64,000 bases of DNA from Cellulophaga baltica (GCF_900102165.1 NZ_FNBD01000009.1:1-64000); one strand, 5' to 3'; counted from the first letter of the stretch, positions 35,095 to 44,395 are shown. Notes: generated from the sequence alone by a model not told the origin. Program-made: numbers and translations.

Positions 35095-36005
35095 TGTTGC
35101 GTTTTTTTTTAGTTTTTATTTTCGGATTTCATTTGGTTGCAGCGCAAGAAATATATTTTGAAGGTGTTGTATATGACAGTAAGACTAAGGAGACCATCCC
35201 TTTTGTTAACCTTAGTTTTTTAAATACATTAAAAGGAACTTCTTCCGATGAGGAAGGACACTTTTTTATGGATTTGCCATCGTCCTTTTTAGAGAAACAA
35301 CTGCATATCTCATCTTTAGGTTATAAAGATACAATTGTGGCTGCTTCTCAAGTTTTTAAAGCAAAGCAATTTAATTTGGTGCCAGAATCTTTTGAACTTA
35401 ATGAAGTGGTGGTTTCAGAAACTTTAGGAAATTCAGATGTGTTAAATCCAATTAGTAGCTATAGTGTAAAGAGTGGTTTTTCGTCCTCATCAACACCTTG
35501 GGTTTTGGCCTTGTATTATCCTAATATCGGACAGCAGAAAAAATATGTAGATAAGGTTACTATTTTCTTTCAAGACAATGCCGCATTTAAAGGAGAGGCT
35601 TCAAAATTTAGAGTTCGTGTATATGATGTGGATAAGGTAACCAAAAAGCCGACAAAAGATTTGCTGCGAAAAAGTTTTGTACTAGAGACAGAGTCTGGTA
35701 AAGATTATGTATCCTTAGACTTGTCAGCACTTCGGATACAGATGCCTAGAGCAGGGGTTTATATAGGTTTAGAGTGGTTGTTTGTGCCTAGTAATTGGTA
35801 TAAGAATACGGGGAAACATAATATTACCAATGCCTTATTGATCGAGGATAGATTTGCGCCAACTTTTGGAGGTGTTTACAATAAAAATCAGAACTTTAAA
35901 GTTATGGTGTATGGTATGGGGGAGTGGACAGATTTTGTAGTAAAGTCTAAAAATAGCACTGGAAACCTAATCCCTGCAGTGAGTTTGAAGTTGTCTAAGA
36001 AATAA
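35094..36005 (+). CDS. surface protein with carboxypeptidase-regulatory-like domain
   Basis: 303 residues with a signal peptide (AA|QEI). Residues 20-100 form a CarboxypepD_reg-like beta sandwich (YFEGVVYDSKTKETIPFVNLSF, LHISSLGYKDT). The rest is beta-rich without a recognisable catalytic motif. Similar proteins in Flavobacteriia sit in the periplasm or outer membrane. It starts within the exonuclease stop codon (TAATG), so the two are translationally coupled despite unrelated predicted roles. Confidence 0.8.
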   Translation: MLRFFLVFIFGFHLVAAQEIYFEGVVYDSKTKETIPFVNLSFLNTLKGTSSDEEGHFFMDLPSSFLEKQLHISSLGYKDTIVAASQVFKAKQFNLVPESFELNEVVVSETLGNSDVLNPISSYSVKSGFSSSSTPWVLALYYPNIGQQKKYVDKVTIFFQDNAAFKGEASKFRVRVYDVDKVTKKPTKDLLRKSFVLETESGKDYVSLDLSALRIQMPRAGVYIGLEWLFVPSNWYKNTGKHNITNALLIEDRFAPTFGGVYNKNQNFKVMVYGMGEWTDFVVKSKNSTGNLIPAVSLKLSKK

Positions 36006-36024
36006 ATTATAATAAAAATCTCGT

Positions 36025-36636
36025 ATGAAAATTATTTGTATTGGAAGAAATTATACGGCACATATTGCTGAGTTGCAAAATGAAAAGCCTAAAGATCCTG
36101 TGGTCTTTATAAAACCAGATTCTTCTGTTTTGCCTAAGGAACAAGATTTTTATATTCCGGAATTCTCTAATGATATTCATTACGAAGTTGAGGTTCTGGT
36201 TAAAATTAAAAAAGTTGGAAAGCACATTTCCGAAAAATTTGCACCCAACTATTATGATGAAGTAGGTTTGGGAATAGATTTTACGGCCAGAGATGTGCAG
36301 CAAGCTTTAAAAGAAAAAGGATTGCCGTGGGAGAAAGCCAAAGGTTTTGACGGGGCAACGGTTATTGGAAATTGGGTACCTAAAGAAAAATTTGAATCTA
36401 TTGATAATTTAGGTTTTCAGTTGCTAAAGAATGATGAAGTGGTACAAGACGGAAATACCAACTTGATGCTCTGGAAGATAGATGAATTGATTGCGTATGT
36501 AAGTACTTTCTTTACCTTGAAAAAGGGAGATGTAATATTTACAGGCACCCCAGCAGGTGTTGGTAGTGTTAAAACTAATGACTACCTTTCAGGTAGGTTA
36601 GAAGGCATAGAGATGTTTAATGTAACTATTAAATAA
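36025..36636 (+). CDS. fumarylacetoacetate hydrolase family protein
   Basis: 203 residues, the short FAH-fold form. Metal-ligand motifs YEVEVLVKI (Glu pair), GIDFTARDVQ and the C-terminal GDVIFTGTPAGVG are present. Family members hydrolyse C-C bonds in acylpyruvates or decarboxylate oxaloacetate; acylpyruvase or oxaloacetate decarboxylase are the likeliest options. It is part of a tightly packed rightward run (exonuclease, surface protein, FAH, HPt, cinA). Confidence 0.87.
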   Translation: MKIICIGRNYTAHIAELQNEKPKDPVVFIKPDSSVLPKEQDFYIPEFSNDIHYEVEVLVKIKKVGKHISEKFAPNYYDEVGLGIDFTARDVQQALKEKGLPWEKAKGFDGATVIGNWVPKEKFESIDNLGFQLLKNDEVVQDGNTNLMLWKIDELIAYVSTFFTLKKGDVIFTGTPAGVGSVKTNDYLSGRLEGIEMFNVTIK

Positions 36637-36640
36637 CAAG

Positions 36641-36979
36641 ATGATTTACAGTTTGGATAAAATTAATGAGTTGGCAGACGGGGATGAAGATTTTATTCAG
36701 TCCGTAGTTTCTGCTTTCCTCGATGAGGTTCCAGAGGATTTGGAACAACTAGAAGTTGCTATAGGTCAAAAAAACTATTCCAATATATACCAATTAGCAC
36801 ACAAAATTAAACCTAATGTAGATTTATTAGGTATGGAGCAAACGCGTGCAGCAGCTTTAGATATAGAGAATATCGGTAAAGTTGGGGATGAGAACCCTAG
36901 TCTAGACCAGATATTTCCTATTCTTAAAAAAGATATTCATCAAGTGATTTCTGAACTTAAAAAAGATTTTGGTCTTTAG
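36641..36979 (+). CDS. stand-alone HPt phosphotransfer domain protein
   Basis: 112 residues forming a single four-helix HPt domain. The phospho-accepting His54 is in QLAHKIKPNVDLLGM. HPt proteins relay phosphate between hybrid histidine kinases and response regulators in the cytosol. No kinase or regulator gene is nearby, so its partners are encoded elsewhere. It abuts cinA without a gap (stop at 36979, ATG at 36980). Confidence 0.85.
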   Translation: MIYSLDKINELADGDEDFIQSVVSAFLDEVPEDLEQLEVAIGQKNYSNIYQLAHKIKPNVDLLGMEQTRAAALDIENIGKVGDENPSLDQIFPILKKDIHQVISELKKDFGL

Positions 36980-38230
36980 ATGAATGCAGAGATAATTACT
37001 ATTGGTGATGAAATTCTTATTGGTCAAATTGTAGATACAAATTCTGCTTTTATTGGTAAAGAACTTAATAAAATAGGAGTTTCTGTGTATCAGATTACTT
37101 CTATTCAAGATGAAAAAAGTCATATTCTTCAGGCTTTAAAAGATGCAGAATCACGGGTAGATATCGTTATTATTACAGGTGGGCTCGGGCCTACTAAAGA
37201 TGATGTTACCAAGCATACTTTATGCGAGTATTTTGATGATAGTTTGGTGCAAAATGAGATGGTTTTGGATCATGTCAAAGAATTGTTTAAAAAATATATT
37301 TCAACCTCTCCGCTCTTACAAGTAAATATAGATCAGGCCTTAGTGCCGTCAAAAGCTACTATTTTGCATAATGCAAATGGAACCGCTCCAGGCATGTGGA
37401 TGACAAAGAATAATACCGTCTTTGTTTCGCTTCCGGGGGTGCCTTTTGAGATGAAATACCTAATAACAAATGAAGTGGTTCCTAAAATTCAAAAAGAATT
37501 TAATAGGCCATTTATTCTACATAAAACAATCATCACTTACGGTATAGGAGAAAGTGCGTTAGCAGATCGTATTTCAGAATGGGAAGAGGGTTTGCCTTCC
37601 TCCATAAAGTTGGCATATTTGCCTAGCTTAGGAATGGTTAGATTGCGTTTAAGTGCTAAGGGAGCTGTACAGGAGGGGGTAGAAGCGGTTATGGCTTCGG
37701 AAACTAAAAAGTTGTACCTACTCATTGATGATGTTATTTATGGCGAGGAAGATGATGAAACCATTGAAGCGGTTATCGCTAAATTGTTAACCTCGAAAAA
37801 GATGACCTTGTCTTTGGCAGAGAGTTTTACGGGAGGAACAATTTCGGAGCATTTGACGGCGATCCCAGGGGTATCTGCCTATTTTAAGGGGTGTCTTGTG
37901 AGTTATGCTACTGAAGTAAAGATAAACGTTCTGAATGTTCCAAAAGAGGTGGTCAAAATGCATTCTGTAGTGAGTGCGCAAGTAGCAGAAGCTATGGCGA
38001 TTAATGTTCGAAAACTCTTAAAATCAGATTTTTCAATTGCCACTACAGGGAACGCTGGTCCGACAAAAGGTGACTCTAATGAGGAGCTTGGAAGTGTTTT
38101 TATTGCCATTGCAACACCTAAAGGAGTGTATTCTGAGAAGTTTATGATGGGGAGTCAGCGCGAAAGGGTTGTGCAAAAGTCTGTAAATAAGGCACTTGAG
38201 ATGCTTCAAAAAGAAATTTCAAAATTTTAA
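36980..38230 (+). CDS. cinA: CinA family protein (NMN deamidase/competence-damage inducible)
   Basis: 416 residues. The N-terminal MoCF-like domain (about 1-170) shows IGDEILIGQIVDTNSAFI and GGLGPTKDDVTKH. The C-terminal CinA domain (about 255-415) with LAESFTGGTISEHLTAIPG is the nicotinamide-mononucleotide deamidase part, used in NAD recycling. A normal two-domain length. Translated directly after the HPt gene, so probably expressed with it. Confidence 0.92.
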   Translation: MNAEIITIGDEILIGQIVDTNSAFIGKELNKIGVSVYQITSIQDEKSHILQALKDAESRVDIVIITGGLGPTKDDVTKHTLCEYFDDSLVQNEMVLDHVKELFKKYISTSPLLQVNIDQALVPSKATILHNANGTAPGMWMTKNNTVFVSLPGVPFEMKYLITNEVVPKIQKEFNRPFILHKTIITYGIGESALADRISEWEEGLPSSIKLAYLPSLGMVRLRLSAKGAVQEGVEAVMASETKKLYLLIDDVIYGEEDDETIEAVIAKLLTSKKMTLSLAESFTGGTISEHLTAIPGVSAYFKGCLVSYATEVKINVLNVPKEVVKMHSVVSAQVAEAMAINVRKLLKSDFSIATTGNAGPTKGDSNEELGSVFIAIATPKGVYSEKFMMGSQRERVVQKSVNKALEMLQKEISKF

Positions 38231-38238
38231 AAAAGAAT

Positions 38239-38270
38239 TTTGTACGTCCGATAAAAAAGATATAAATTTG
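38239..38270 (+). promoter_or_regulatory. promoter of the ribosomal L28-L33-DUF4295 operon
   Basis: TTTG at 38239-38242 and TAAATTTG at 38263-38270, separated by 20 bases, match the Bacteroidota sigma-A consensus closely. One of the best promoters in the window. Confidence 0.75.
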
Positions 38271-38304
38271 CATCCTGTTTAAAAATAACACAAACCCTAG
38301 CGAT

Positions 38305-38541
38305 ATGTCAAAAGTTTGCGAAATTACCGGAAAGAGAGCTATGTTTGGAAACAACGTATCGTTTTCCATCAATAAGACAAGAAGAAGATTCAATGTAAAT
38401 CTTTCCAAAAAGCGTTTCTATATTGAAGAAGAAAACCGTTGGGTTACTTTGAAAGTATCTGCGCGTGCATTAAAATCTATCAATAAGAAAGGTATTAGTG
38501 CAGTATTGAAAGAAGCTAAAGCAAATGGATTAACTAAGTAA
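38305..38541 (+). CDS. rpmB: 50S ribosomal protein L28
   Basis: 78 residues, basic, opening SKVCEITGKRAMFGNNVSFS, the L28 signature, and containing RRRFNVNLSKKRF. First gene of a three-gene ribosomal operon (L28, L33, DUF4295) typical of Bacteroidota. One Cys remains in the N-terminus (VCEI) but not the full zinc-binding set. Confidence 0.97.
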   Translation: MSKVCEITGKRAMFGNNVSFSINKTRRRFNVNLSKKRFYIEEENRWVTLKVSARALKSINKKGISAVLKEAKANGLTK

Positions 38542-38563
38542 TCCGAAAAAATAATCTAGTAAA

Positions 38564-38746
38564 ATGGCTAAGAAAGGTAATAGAATCCAAGTGATTTTGG
38601 AATGTACAGAGCATAAAGAATCAGGACAACCTGGTACTTCAAGATACATTACAACAAAAAATAAGAAGAACACTCCTGATAGAATTGAGCTTAAGAAATT
38701 CAACCCAATTCTAAAGAAAATGACTGTTCATAAAGAAATTAAGTAA
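38564..38746 (+). CDS. rpmG: 50S ribosomal protein L33
   Basis: 60 residues, opening [18 protein letters not shown], with [22 protein letters not shown] zinc-free (C-minus) form because the CxxC pairs are absent. It lies 22 bases after rpmB. Confidence 0.97.
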   Translation: MAKKGNRIQVILECTEHKESGQPGTSRYITTKNKKNTPDRIELKKFNPILKKMTVHKEIK

Positions 38747-38783
38747 TTTTCCGTTCCTACGGAAATGATAAAAATTATTAAAC

Positions 38784-38936
38784 ATGGCAAAGAAGACGGT
38801 AGCAAGTTTACAAACCAGTTCTAAAAGATTGACTAAAGCTATAAAAATGGTTAAGTCACCAAAATCTGGTGCTTATACATTTACAGAAGCAGTTATGGCT
38901 CCTGAAGAGGTTAGCGGTTGGTTGACTAAGAAATAA
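38784..38936 (+). CDS. DUF4295 small ribosome-associated protein
   Basis: 50 residues, MAKKTVASLQTSSKRLTKA at the start and VSGWLTKK at the end: small, basic and strongly conserved in Bacteroidota as DUF4295, always beside rpmB-rpmG. I recall it being identified as an extra large-subunit protein (bL38) in the Flavobacterium ribosome, but I am not certain of that name. It follows rpmG by 37 bases and is followed by the operon terminator. Confidence 0.88.
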   Translation: MAKKTVASLQTSSKRLTKAIKMVKSPKSGAYTFTEAVMAPEEVSGWLTKK

Positions 38937-38958
38937 GACATTTCAATTTTATATTGAT

Positions 38959-38990
38959 AAAGCTACTTTCGTAAAGAGAGTGGCTTTTTT
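38959..38990 (+). terminator. terminator of the ribosomal operon
   Basis: AAAGCTACTTTC pairs with GAGAGTGGCTTT (two G-U pairs) around GTAAA-type loop bases, followed by T. Confidence 0.75.
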
Positions 38991-39095
38991 GTTTTTATAA
39001 CTGAACGATTTCTTCTGAAAGATAGGTGGTAATTAGAGTTGAAGATTCTAACAATCATTCAGTTATATTGTTTAAGTATTAATCAAGTATGTTTC

Positions 39096-39103
39096 ATATA
39101 TTT
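39096..39103 (+). promoter_or_regulatory. ftsY -7 box
   Basis: TATATTTG fits TAnnTTTG. An ATG at 39089 precedes and overlaps this box, so ftsY more likely starts at 39128. Confidence 0.55.
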
Positions 39104-39127
39104 GATACAACGAATTTTTTTAACACT

Positions 39128-40087
39128 ATGAGTTTATTCAAAAAGCTGTTTTCTTCTAAAAAGAAAGAAACACTTGATAAGGGTCTGGAGAAAACCAAAA
39201 CTTCATTTTTTGGAAAATTAAACAAAGCTGTAGCCGGTAAGTCTAAAGTAGATGATGACGTTCTTGATAATTTAGAGGAGGTTTTAGTAGCTTCTGATGT
39301 TGGAGTAGATACCACCTTGAAAATCATTAAGGGCATTGAAGCACGCGTAGCAAAAGATAAATATGTTGGAACAGAAGAGTTAAATGAAATCCTTCGCGAA
39401 GAGATAGCGCGTTTACTTTCAGAAACAAATTCTGGAGAAGATGTAGAGTTTACGATTCCTAAAGACAAAAAGCCTTATGTGATTATGGTGGTAGGTGTCA
39501 ATGGGGTAGGTAAAACAACCACCATAGGAAAATTAGCATATCAATTTAAGAAGCAAGGGTATAAGGTGGTTTTAGGTGCTGGAGATACGTTTAGAGCGGC
39601 AGCAATAGATCAATTACAAATTTGGGCAGATAGAGTAGGTATTCCTATTATTAAGCAGCAAATGGGTAGTGATCCTGCATCCGTAGCTTTTGATACTTTG
39701 AGTTCTGCAGTGAAAAATGATGCTGATGTCGTGATTATTGATACGGCAGGAAGACTTCATAATAAGATAAATTTAATGAACGAGCTTTCTAAAGTAAGTA
39801 GAGTGATGCAGAAAGTAGTTCCAGATACACCTAATGATGTACTTTTGGTTTTAGATGGTTCTACAGGGCAGAATGCCTTTGAACAGGCAAAGCAATTTAC
39901 GAAAGCAACGAATGTAACTTCATTGGCAGTTACTAAATTAGATGGTACAGCTAAAGGTGGTGTTGTGATAGGAATTTCAGATCAATTTAAAATTCCAGTC
40001 AAATATATCGGAGTAGGAGAAGGGATAGAAGATCTTCAAGTTTTTAATAAATATGAGTTTGTAGATTCATTCTTCAGTAATAAGTAA
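39128..40087 (+). CDS. ftsY: signal recognition particle receptor FtsY
   Basis: SRP receptor GTPase that docks ribosomes making membrane proteins. 319 residues from the ATG at 39128. Short Lys-rich N-terminus instead of the long acidic A domain of E. coli. NG domain with G1 GVNGVGKTTTIGKLA, DTFRAAA, G3 DTAGRLHNK, G4 TKLDGTAKGG. A stem-loop terminator follows. Confidence 0.96.
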   Translation: MSLFKKLFSSKKKETLDKGLEKTKTSFFGKLNKAVAGKSKVDDDVLDNLEEVLVASDVGVDTTLKIIKGIEARVAKDKYVGTEELNEILREEIARLLSETNSGEDVEFTIPKDKKPYVIMVVGVNGVGKTTTIGKLAYQFKKQGYKVVLGAGDTFRAAAIDQLQIWADRVGIPIIKQQMGSDPASVAFDTLSSAVKNDADVVIIDTAGRLHNKINLMNELSKVSRVMQKVVPDTPNDVLLVLDGSTGQNAFEQAKQFTKATNVTSLAVTKLDGTAKGGVVIGISDQFKIPVKYIGVGEGIEDLQVFNKYEFVDSFFSNK

Positions 40088-40102
40088 ATAAAAGTATCTT
40101 TT

Positions 40103-40150
40103 AAAAAGTCTCTAAATAATCAATTTCTTTGATGTTTAGAGACTTTTTTT
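40103..40150 (+). terminator. ftsY terminator
   Basis: AAAAAGTCTCTAAA pairs perfectly with TTTAGAGACTTTTT across an 18-base loop, then a T run. Confidence 0.8.
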
Positions 40151-40189
40151 GTTTAGGCAGGTTGTGATAATTTTGTAATAGTTTATTCT

Positions 40190-40197
40190 TATTTTTG
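40190..40197 (+). promoter_or_regulatory. amidase -7 box
   Basis: TATTTTTG fits TAnnTTTG, 19 bases before the ATG. The upstream TTTG at 40172-40175 is only 14 bases away, so the -33 match is poor. Confidence 0.4.
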
Positions 40198-40216
40198 AGA
40201 CTGTAATCAGAAAATT

Positions 40217-41887
40217 ATGAAATATATATTACCATTAGTCGTCTTATTGTTGGTGTTTTCTTGCAAGGATATGAACATCAGTAAGAACACTAAACCATTA
40301 TGGGTGGGCTATAATGATTCATTAGAAGTTGCCGCTAATAAGACGCATGAAAATCCCAGAATGCAATACAAATTAATTCAGTCTAAGGTGTTGGATAAGA
40401 ATGATGTATTTCTTCCCTTTCAGGATGTGGCTGCTGAAATTTCCGTTTCAGATTATGAAAAATGGAAGCCTTATATCTTGGAGCAAAATATCCCTACAAT
40501 ACAAGCTAATATAAAAGCAGGAAAGATAAGTTATGAAGCACTAGTGTTGTTTTATTTATATCGTATTTATAAGTATGAATTGAATAATGAGACGACGTTG
40601 AATACAATTTTAGCTCTAAATAAAGAGGTGCTACGTCAAGCTAGAGCATGTGATAAGGAATTGGTTAGTAGCCCGGATAAAGCTAGACACCCTATTTTTG
40701 GAATGCCTATTTTGTTAAAAGATAATATAGACACCCGTGGGATGAATACCACTGCAGGGGCTATTGCTTTGATGGAAAATGAAACCGATGATGCCTTTAT
40801 AGTAGGGCGCCTGCAGGAACGTGGTGCTTTAATCCTGGGGAAAGTGAATTTAAGCGAATGGGCTTATTTTCTGTGTTCTGGATGTCCAGTTGGGTATAGT
40901 GCTGTCGGTGGGCAAACCTTAAATCCTTATGGTCGGAAGATTTTTGAAACCGGGGGTTCTAGCGCAGGTAGTGGTACTTCTGTTGCCGCTAATTATGCGG
41001 TAGCTGCTGTTGGTACAGAAACTTCTGGATCTATATTATCACCTTCTAGTCAGAACTCTATTGTGGGGCTAAAACCTACGGTAGGTTTACTAAGTAGAAG
41101 TGGTATTGTTCCAATTTCAAGTACCTTAGATACACCTGGTCCTATGACTAGAAATGTGGTGGATAATGCTATTTTGTTATCGGCGATGACAGGCAAAGAC
41201 CTATCGGATATAAAATCTGTTGATACCTTTAAAAATTATACAGAAGCAGTGACTTCCGCTAGTTCATTGGAAGGCAAGCGCTTTGGTGCTTTTTCAGATT
41301 TAATTGCTACAGACACAATTTATGCGGCTACCGTTGAGCAGTTGAAAGCTTCTGGTGCTACGGTGGTTGTTTTTACACCTAAAGAACTTGGGTTGCCTGG
41401 TTTTTTAAGTATTTTGAATATTGATATGAAGAACGATTTGCCGAGCTACATTCAGCAGAATGTCAAAAATAAAAATGAGGTAAATGTAACTTCTATTGAA
41501 GATGTTATTCGTTTTAATCAGCAAGATTCCTTAGTAAGAATTCCTTATGGGCAAGCTTTGTTTGAGGGTATTGTGGCGGATACAACTTCATCGGCAGAAC
41601 TGACATTAATTATCGCAGATTTGGAGCAAAAAAGTAGGGCTTATTTTGATGAAATTTTGGAGCAAGATCATTTGGATGCTGTTTTGAGTATTAATAATTA
41701 CCATGCCGGCTATGCTGCGGCTGCAAAATATCCTGCATTAACGGTTCCTATGGGGTATAAATCCACGGGAGAGCCTATTAGTTTAACCTTTATCGCGAAA
41801 CAGTTTGAGGAAGATAAGTTATTAGAACTTGGGGCTGCGTTTGAGAAAGTAACAAATATTAGAAAGATGCCTAAGGGCTATAATTAA
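40217..41887 (+). CDS. amidase signature family lipoprotein
   Basis: 556 residues. Lipobox VFSC places it in the envelope. The amidase signature core contains the catalytic Lys in PILLKDNIDT and the Ser cluster in GGSSAGSGTSVAANYAVAAV with ETSGSILSP, completing the Ser-cisSer-Lys triad. Such secreted amidases cleave amide bonds in small molecules or peptides; the substrate is not evident and it is not GatA. The stop overlaps the convergent serine hydrolase by four bases. Confidence 0.9.
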   Translation: MKYILPLVVLLLVFSCKDMNISKNTKPLWVGYNDSLEVAANKTHENPRMQYKLIQSKVLDKNDVFLPFQDVAAEISVSDYEKWKPYILEQNIPTIQANIKAGKISYEALVLFYLYRIYKYELNNETTLNTILALNKEVLRQARACDKELVSSPDKARHPIFGMPILLKDNIDTRGMNTTAGAIALMENETDDAFIVGRLQERGALILGKVNLSEWAYFLCSGCPVGYSAVGGQTLNPYGRKIFETGGSSAGSGTSVAANYAVAAVGTETSGSILSPSSQNSIVGLKPTVGLLSRSGIVPISSTLDTPGPMTRNVVDNAILLSAMTGKDLSDIKSVDTFKNYTEAVTSASSLEGKRFGAFSDLIATDTIYAATVEQLKASGATVVVFTPKELGLPGFLSILNIDMKNDLPSYIQQNVKNKNEVNVTSIEDVIRFNQQDSLVRIPYGQALFEGIVADTTSSAELTLIIADLEQKSRAYFDEILEQDHLDAVLSINNYHAGYAAAAKYPALTVPMGYKSTGEPISLTFIAKQFEEDKLLELGAAFEKVTNIRKMPKGYN

Positions 41888-42963
41888 GGCAGTAAGTCAT
41901 TAATTTTATCCCAAAGGTTGGTGTCATAAGAAGATAACGCAAAGTTTTCCTCTTCAGCAGAATCACCCATTCTGATAATTACGAGATCTTTGCTTGGAAT
42001 GATATATAGTTTTTGATCGTTTTTGCCTAAGGCAGCATACATGTCTGTTGGTGCATTAGGTATAAGTGAACCGTCAAAGGTGTCTTGAGATTGCGGTAAA
42101 TGATAGCTAGATTTACCATTTAGCCACCATAAGTAACCATAAGCTTCATTAATATTTTGTGAAGTATTTGTAGCGGCATTTAAAAAGGTACTTGGAATAA
42201 TTTGTGTGTTTTCCCATCTCCCATTTTCAGAGATAAGTAAACCAAAGCGTGCCATGCTTCTGGTGTCACTCCAATATACGTTAAGGTCGCTTACATCTAT
42301 CCAAGTGCCGCTCATTCCAATTTTGTCTCTCAATTTCGTATTGAAATATTCTTTATAGGTCGTGTTGCTTGTTGTGGCAATGACATCTTGCAATTTTACG
42401 TATACATTGTGATAGGCCCATCTGGTACCTGCATCTGCCATATATTCTAAATTATCGGGACTAACGTTATCGCCATTCGTGTCGCTTAAGCCAGAATCCA
42501 TTTGTAATAAATTTTCAATAGTAATAAGGTTTTCTTTCGCTAAGGGGCTGCTGGTCCAGCCTGTGCCTAAATAGTCGGAAACTTTATCGCTTATAGCTAG
42601 TAATCCTTCTTTTTGAGCAATTCCTGTAGTTGCGGTGGTCAGTGTTTTACCGGCGCTTGCCCAATACCATACTTTTGATGAATCATGTGCATTCATATAC
42701 TGCTCAACAACTATCTTTCCTTGATTTAAAATGATAAATCCTTTGGTGTTTGTTTCCTCAAGATAGGATAATAATTGGGGTAATTTATCCGTGTTCCAAT
42801 GTAATTCTTCGGGACTTTTTGTTTCCCAAATCGTAGATTGGAGAGGAGGAAAGTATACATCTTCATCTGTTATTTGTTCTTCTTCTTTAGAAATTGAATC
42901 TGTAGAGCAGGAAAAATTACCTAGAATTAGAAGTGTAAAAACAAAAAGCGATAGCTGTTTCAT
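41884..42963 (-). CDS. beta-lactamase-related serine hydrolase (class C/esterase fold), lipoprotein
   Basis: 359 residues. Lipobox GNFSC at the N-terminus. SxxK is in WASAGKTLTTA and YxN in WAYHNVYVKL; the third motif is less clear. The fold is that of penicillin-binding-protein-like esterases and DD-peptidases, so cell-wall peptides or esters are possible substrates. It is not clearly a true beta-lactamase. Single gene, convergent with the amidase. Confidence 0.87.
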   Translation of the reverse strand: MKQLSLFVFTLLILGNFSCSTDSISKEEEQITDEDVYFPPLQSTIWETKSPEELHWNTDKLPQLLSYLEETNTKGFIILNQGKIVVEQYMNAHDSSKVWYWASAGKTLTTATTGIAQKEGLLAISDKVSDYLGTGWTSSPLAKENLITIENLLQMDSGLSDTNGDNVSPDNLEYMADAGTRWAYHNVYVKLQDVIATTSNTTYKEYFNTKLRDKIGMSGTWIDVSDLNVYWSDTRSMARFGLLISENGRWENTQIIPSTFLNAATNTSQNINEAYGYLWWLNGKSSYHLPQSQDTFDGSLIPNAPTDMYAALGKNDQKLYIIPSKDLVIIRMGDSAEEENFALSSYDTNLWDKINDLLP

Positions 42964-43069
42964 GATGTTATTTTTAAGTAAGACGCTTTAAAGGCTAAAG
43001 GGTTTAACTTTAGTATAACGGAGTATTAATAAAAATCAATATAAATAAGTCTGATCTTTTTGCTTGTTG

Positions 43070-43077
43070 TATTTTTG
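43070..43077 (+). promoter_or_regulatory. rimO -7 box
   Basis: TATTTTTG fits TAnnTTTG. A TTG start at 43064 would be upstream of this box, so the ATG at 43094 is chosen. Confidence 0.5.
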
Positions 43078-43093
43078 CACTTTATTTAAAGCT

Positions 43094-44395
43094 ATGCGCA
43101 CAAAGACACTTAAGAAGAATAAAATTAATGTCGTAACATTAGGTTGCTCTAAAAATGTTTACGATTCTGAAATTTTAATGGGACAACTTAAAGCCAATAA
43201 AAAGGAAGTTGTACATGAGGGAGAAGGGAATATTGTAGTTATTAATACTTGTGGATTTATAAATAATGCCAAGGAAGAAAGTGTAAACACTATCTTGCAA
43301 TTTGTGCAAAAGAAAGAAGCGGGTGTTGTAGATAAGGTATTTGTTACGGGGTGTTTAAGTGAGCGTTATAAGCCAGATTTACAGAAGGAAATTCCAAATG
43401 TTGACGAGTATTTTGGTACTACAGAATTGCCAGGCTTATTAAAAGCATTAGGAGCAGATTATAAGCATGAGTTAATAGGAGAGCGTTTAACGACTACTCC
43501 TAAAAATTATGCCTACTTAAAAATTGCAGAAGGTTGTGATAGACCTTGTTCTTTCTGTGCTATTCCTATTATGCGTGGTAAGCATAAAAGCACGCCTATA
43601 GAAAATTTGGTAGTTGAATCAGAGAAATTAGCGGCAAAAGGAGTAAAGGAATTAATTTTAATAGCCCAAGATTTAACGTACTACGGCTTAGATATTTATA
43701 AAAAACGAAACCTTGCAGAGCTTCTTGAAGCTTTGGTAAAGGTTGATGGTATTGAGTGGATTCGTTTACATTATGCATTCCCTACAGGTTTTCCAATGGA
43801 TGTATTGGAATTAATGAAGAAGGAACCAAAAATTTGTAATTATTTAGATATCCCTTTACAGCATATTTCAGATAACATACTGAAAAGTATGCGTAGAGGT
43901 ACTACAAAAGAAAAAACAACCAAGTTATTACAAGACTTTAGAGCCTTGGTGCCAGAAATGACGATTAGAACTACTTTAATTGTTGGATATCCTGGAGAAA
44001 CTGAGGAGGATTTCCAAACCTTAAAAAGTTGGGTTGAAGAAATGCGTTTTGAACGTTTAGGTTGTTTTACGTATAGTCATGAGGAAAATACGCATGCGTA
44101 TACTTTGGAAGATAATGTTCCGGAAGAAGTAAAACAAGAGCGTGCATCTCAAATAATGGAAATACAATCTCAAATTTCATGGGAGTTAAACCAAGAAAAA
44201 ATAGGACAATCTCTTCGTTGTATCATTGATAGAAAAGAAGGTCCTCATTTTATTGGTAGAACAGAGTTTGATTCTCCAGATGTAGACAATGAAGTGCTTA
44301 TTGACGCTTCAAAATACTATTTGAAAGTAGGTGATTTTGTTACTTTAAAAATAACAGAAGCGGCCGATTTTGATTTGTACGGAGAGCCAGTTTAA
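43094..44395 (+). CDS. rimO: ribosomal protein S12 methylthiotransferase
   Basis: Radical-SAM enzyme that adds a methylthio group to an Asp of ribosomal protein S12. 433 residues. N-terminal UPF0004 domain with its [4Fe-4S] cysteines (VTLGCSKN, NTCGFI, TGCLSERY), radical-SAM CxxxCxxC in EGCDRPCSFCAIP, and a C-terminal TRAM domain (about 370-430, KVGDFVTLKI). The stop overlaps the convergent DUF3999 gene by four bases. Confidence 0.95.
   Translation: MRTKTLKKNKINVVTLGCSKNVYDSEILMGQLKANKKEVVHEGEGNIVVINTCGFINNAKEESVNTILQFVQKKEAGVVDKVFVTGCLSERYKPDLQKEIPNVDEYFGTTELPGLLKALGADYKHELIGERLTTTPKNYAYLKIAEGCDRPCSFCAIPIMRGKHKSTPIENLVVESEKLAAKGVKELILIAQDLTYYGLDIYKKRNLAELLEALVKVDGIEWIRLHYAFPTGFPMDVLELMKKEPKICNYLDIPLQHISDNILKSMRRGTTKEKTTKLLQDFRALVPEMTIRTTLIVGYPGETEEDFQTLKSWVEEMRFERLGCFTYSHEENTHAYTLEDNVPEEVKQERASQIMEIQSQISWELNQEKIGQSLRCIIDRKEGPHFIGRTEFDSPDVDNEVLIDASKYYLKVGDFVTLKITEAADFDLYGEPV

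Noticed and set aside
39089-39127. ATG start adding 13 residues to FtsY
   Set aside because: The -7 box TATATTTG lies inside this extension; FtsY homologues begin at MSLFKKLF.
43064-43093. TTG start adding ten residues to RimO
   Set aside because: It is upstream of or within the -7 box, and the extension has no match to the family.
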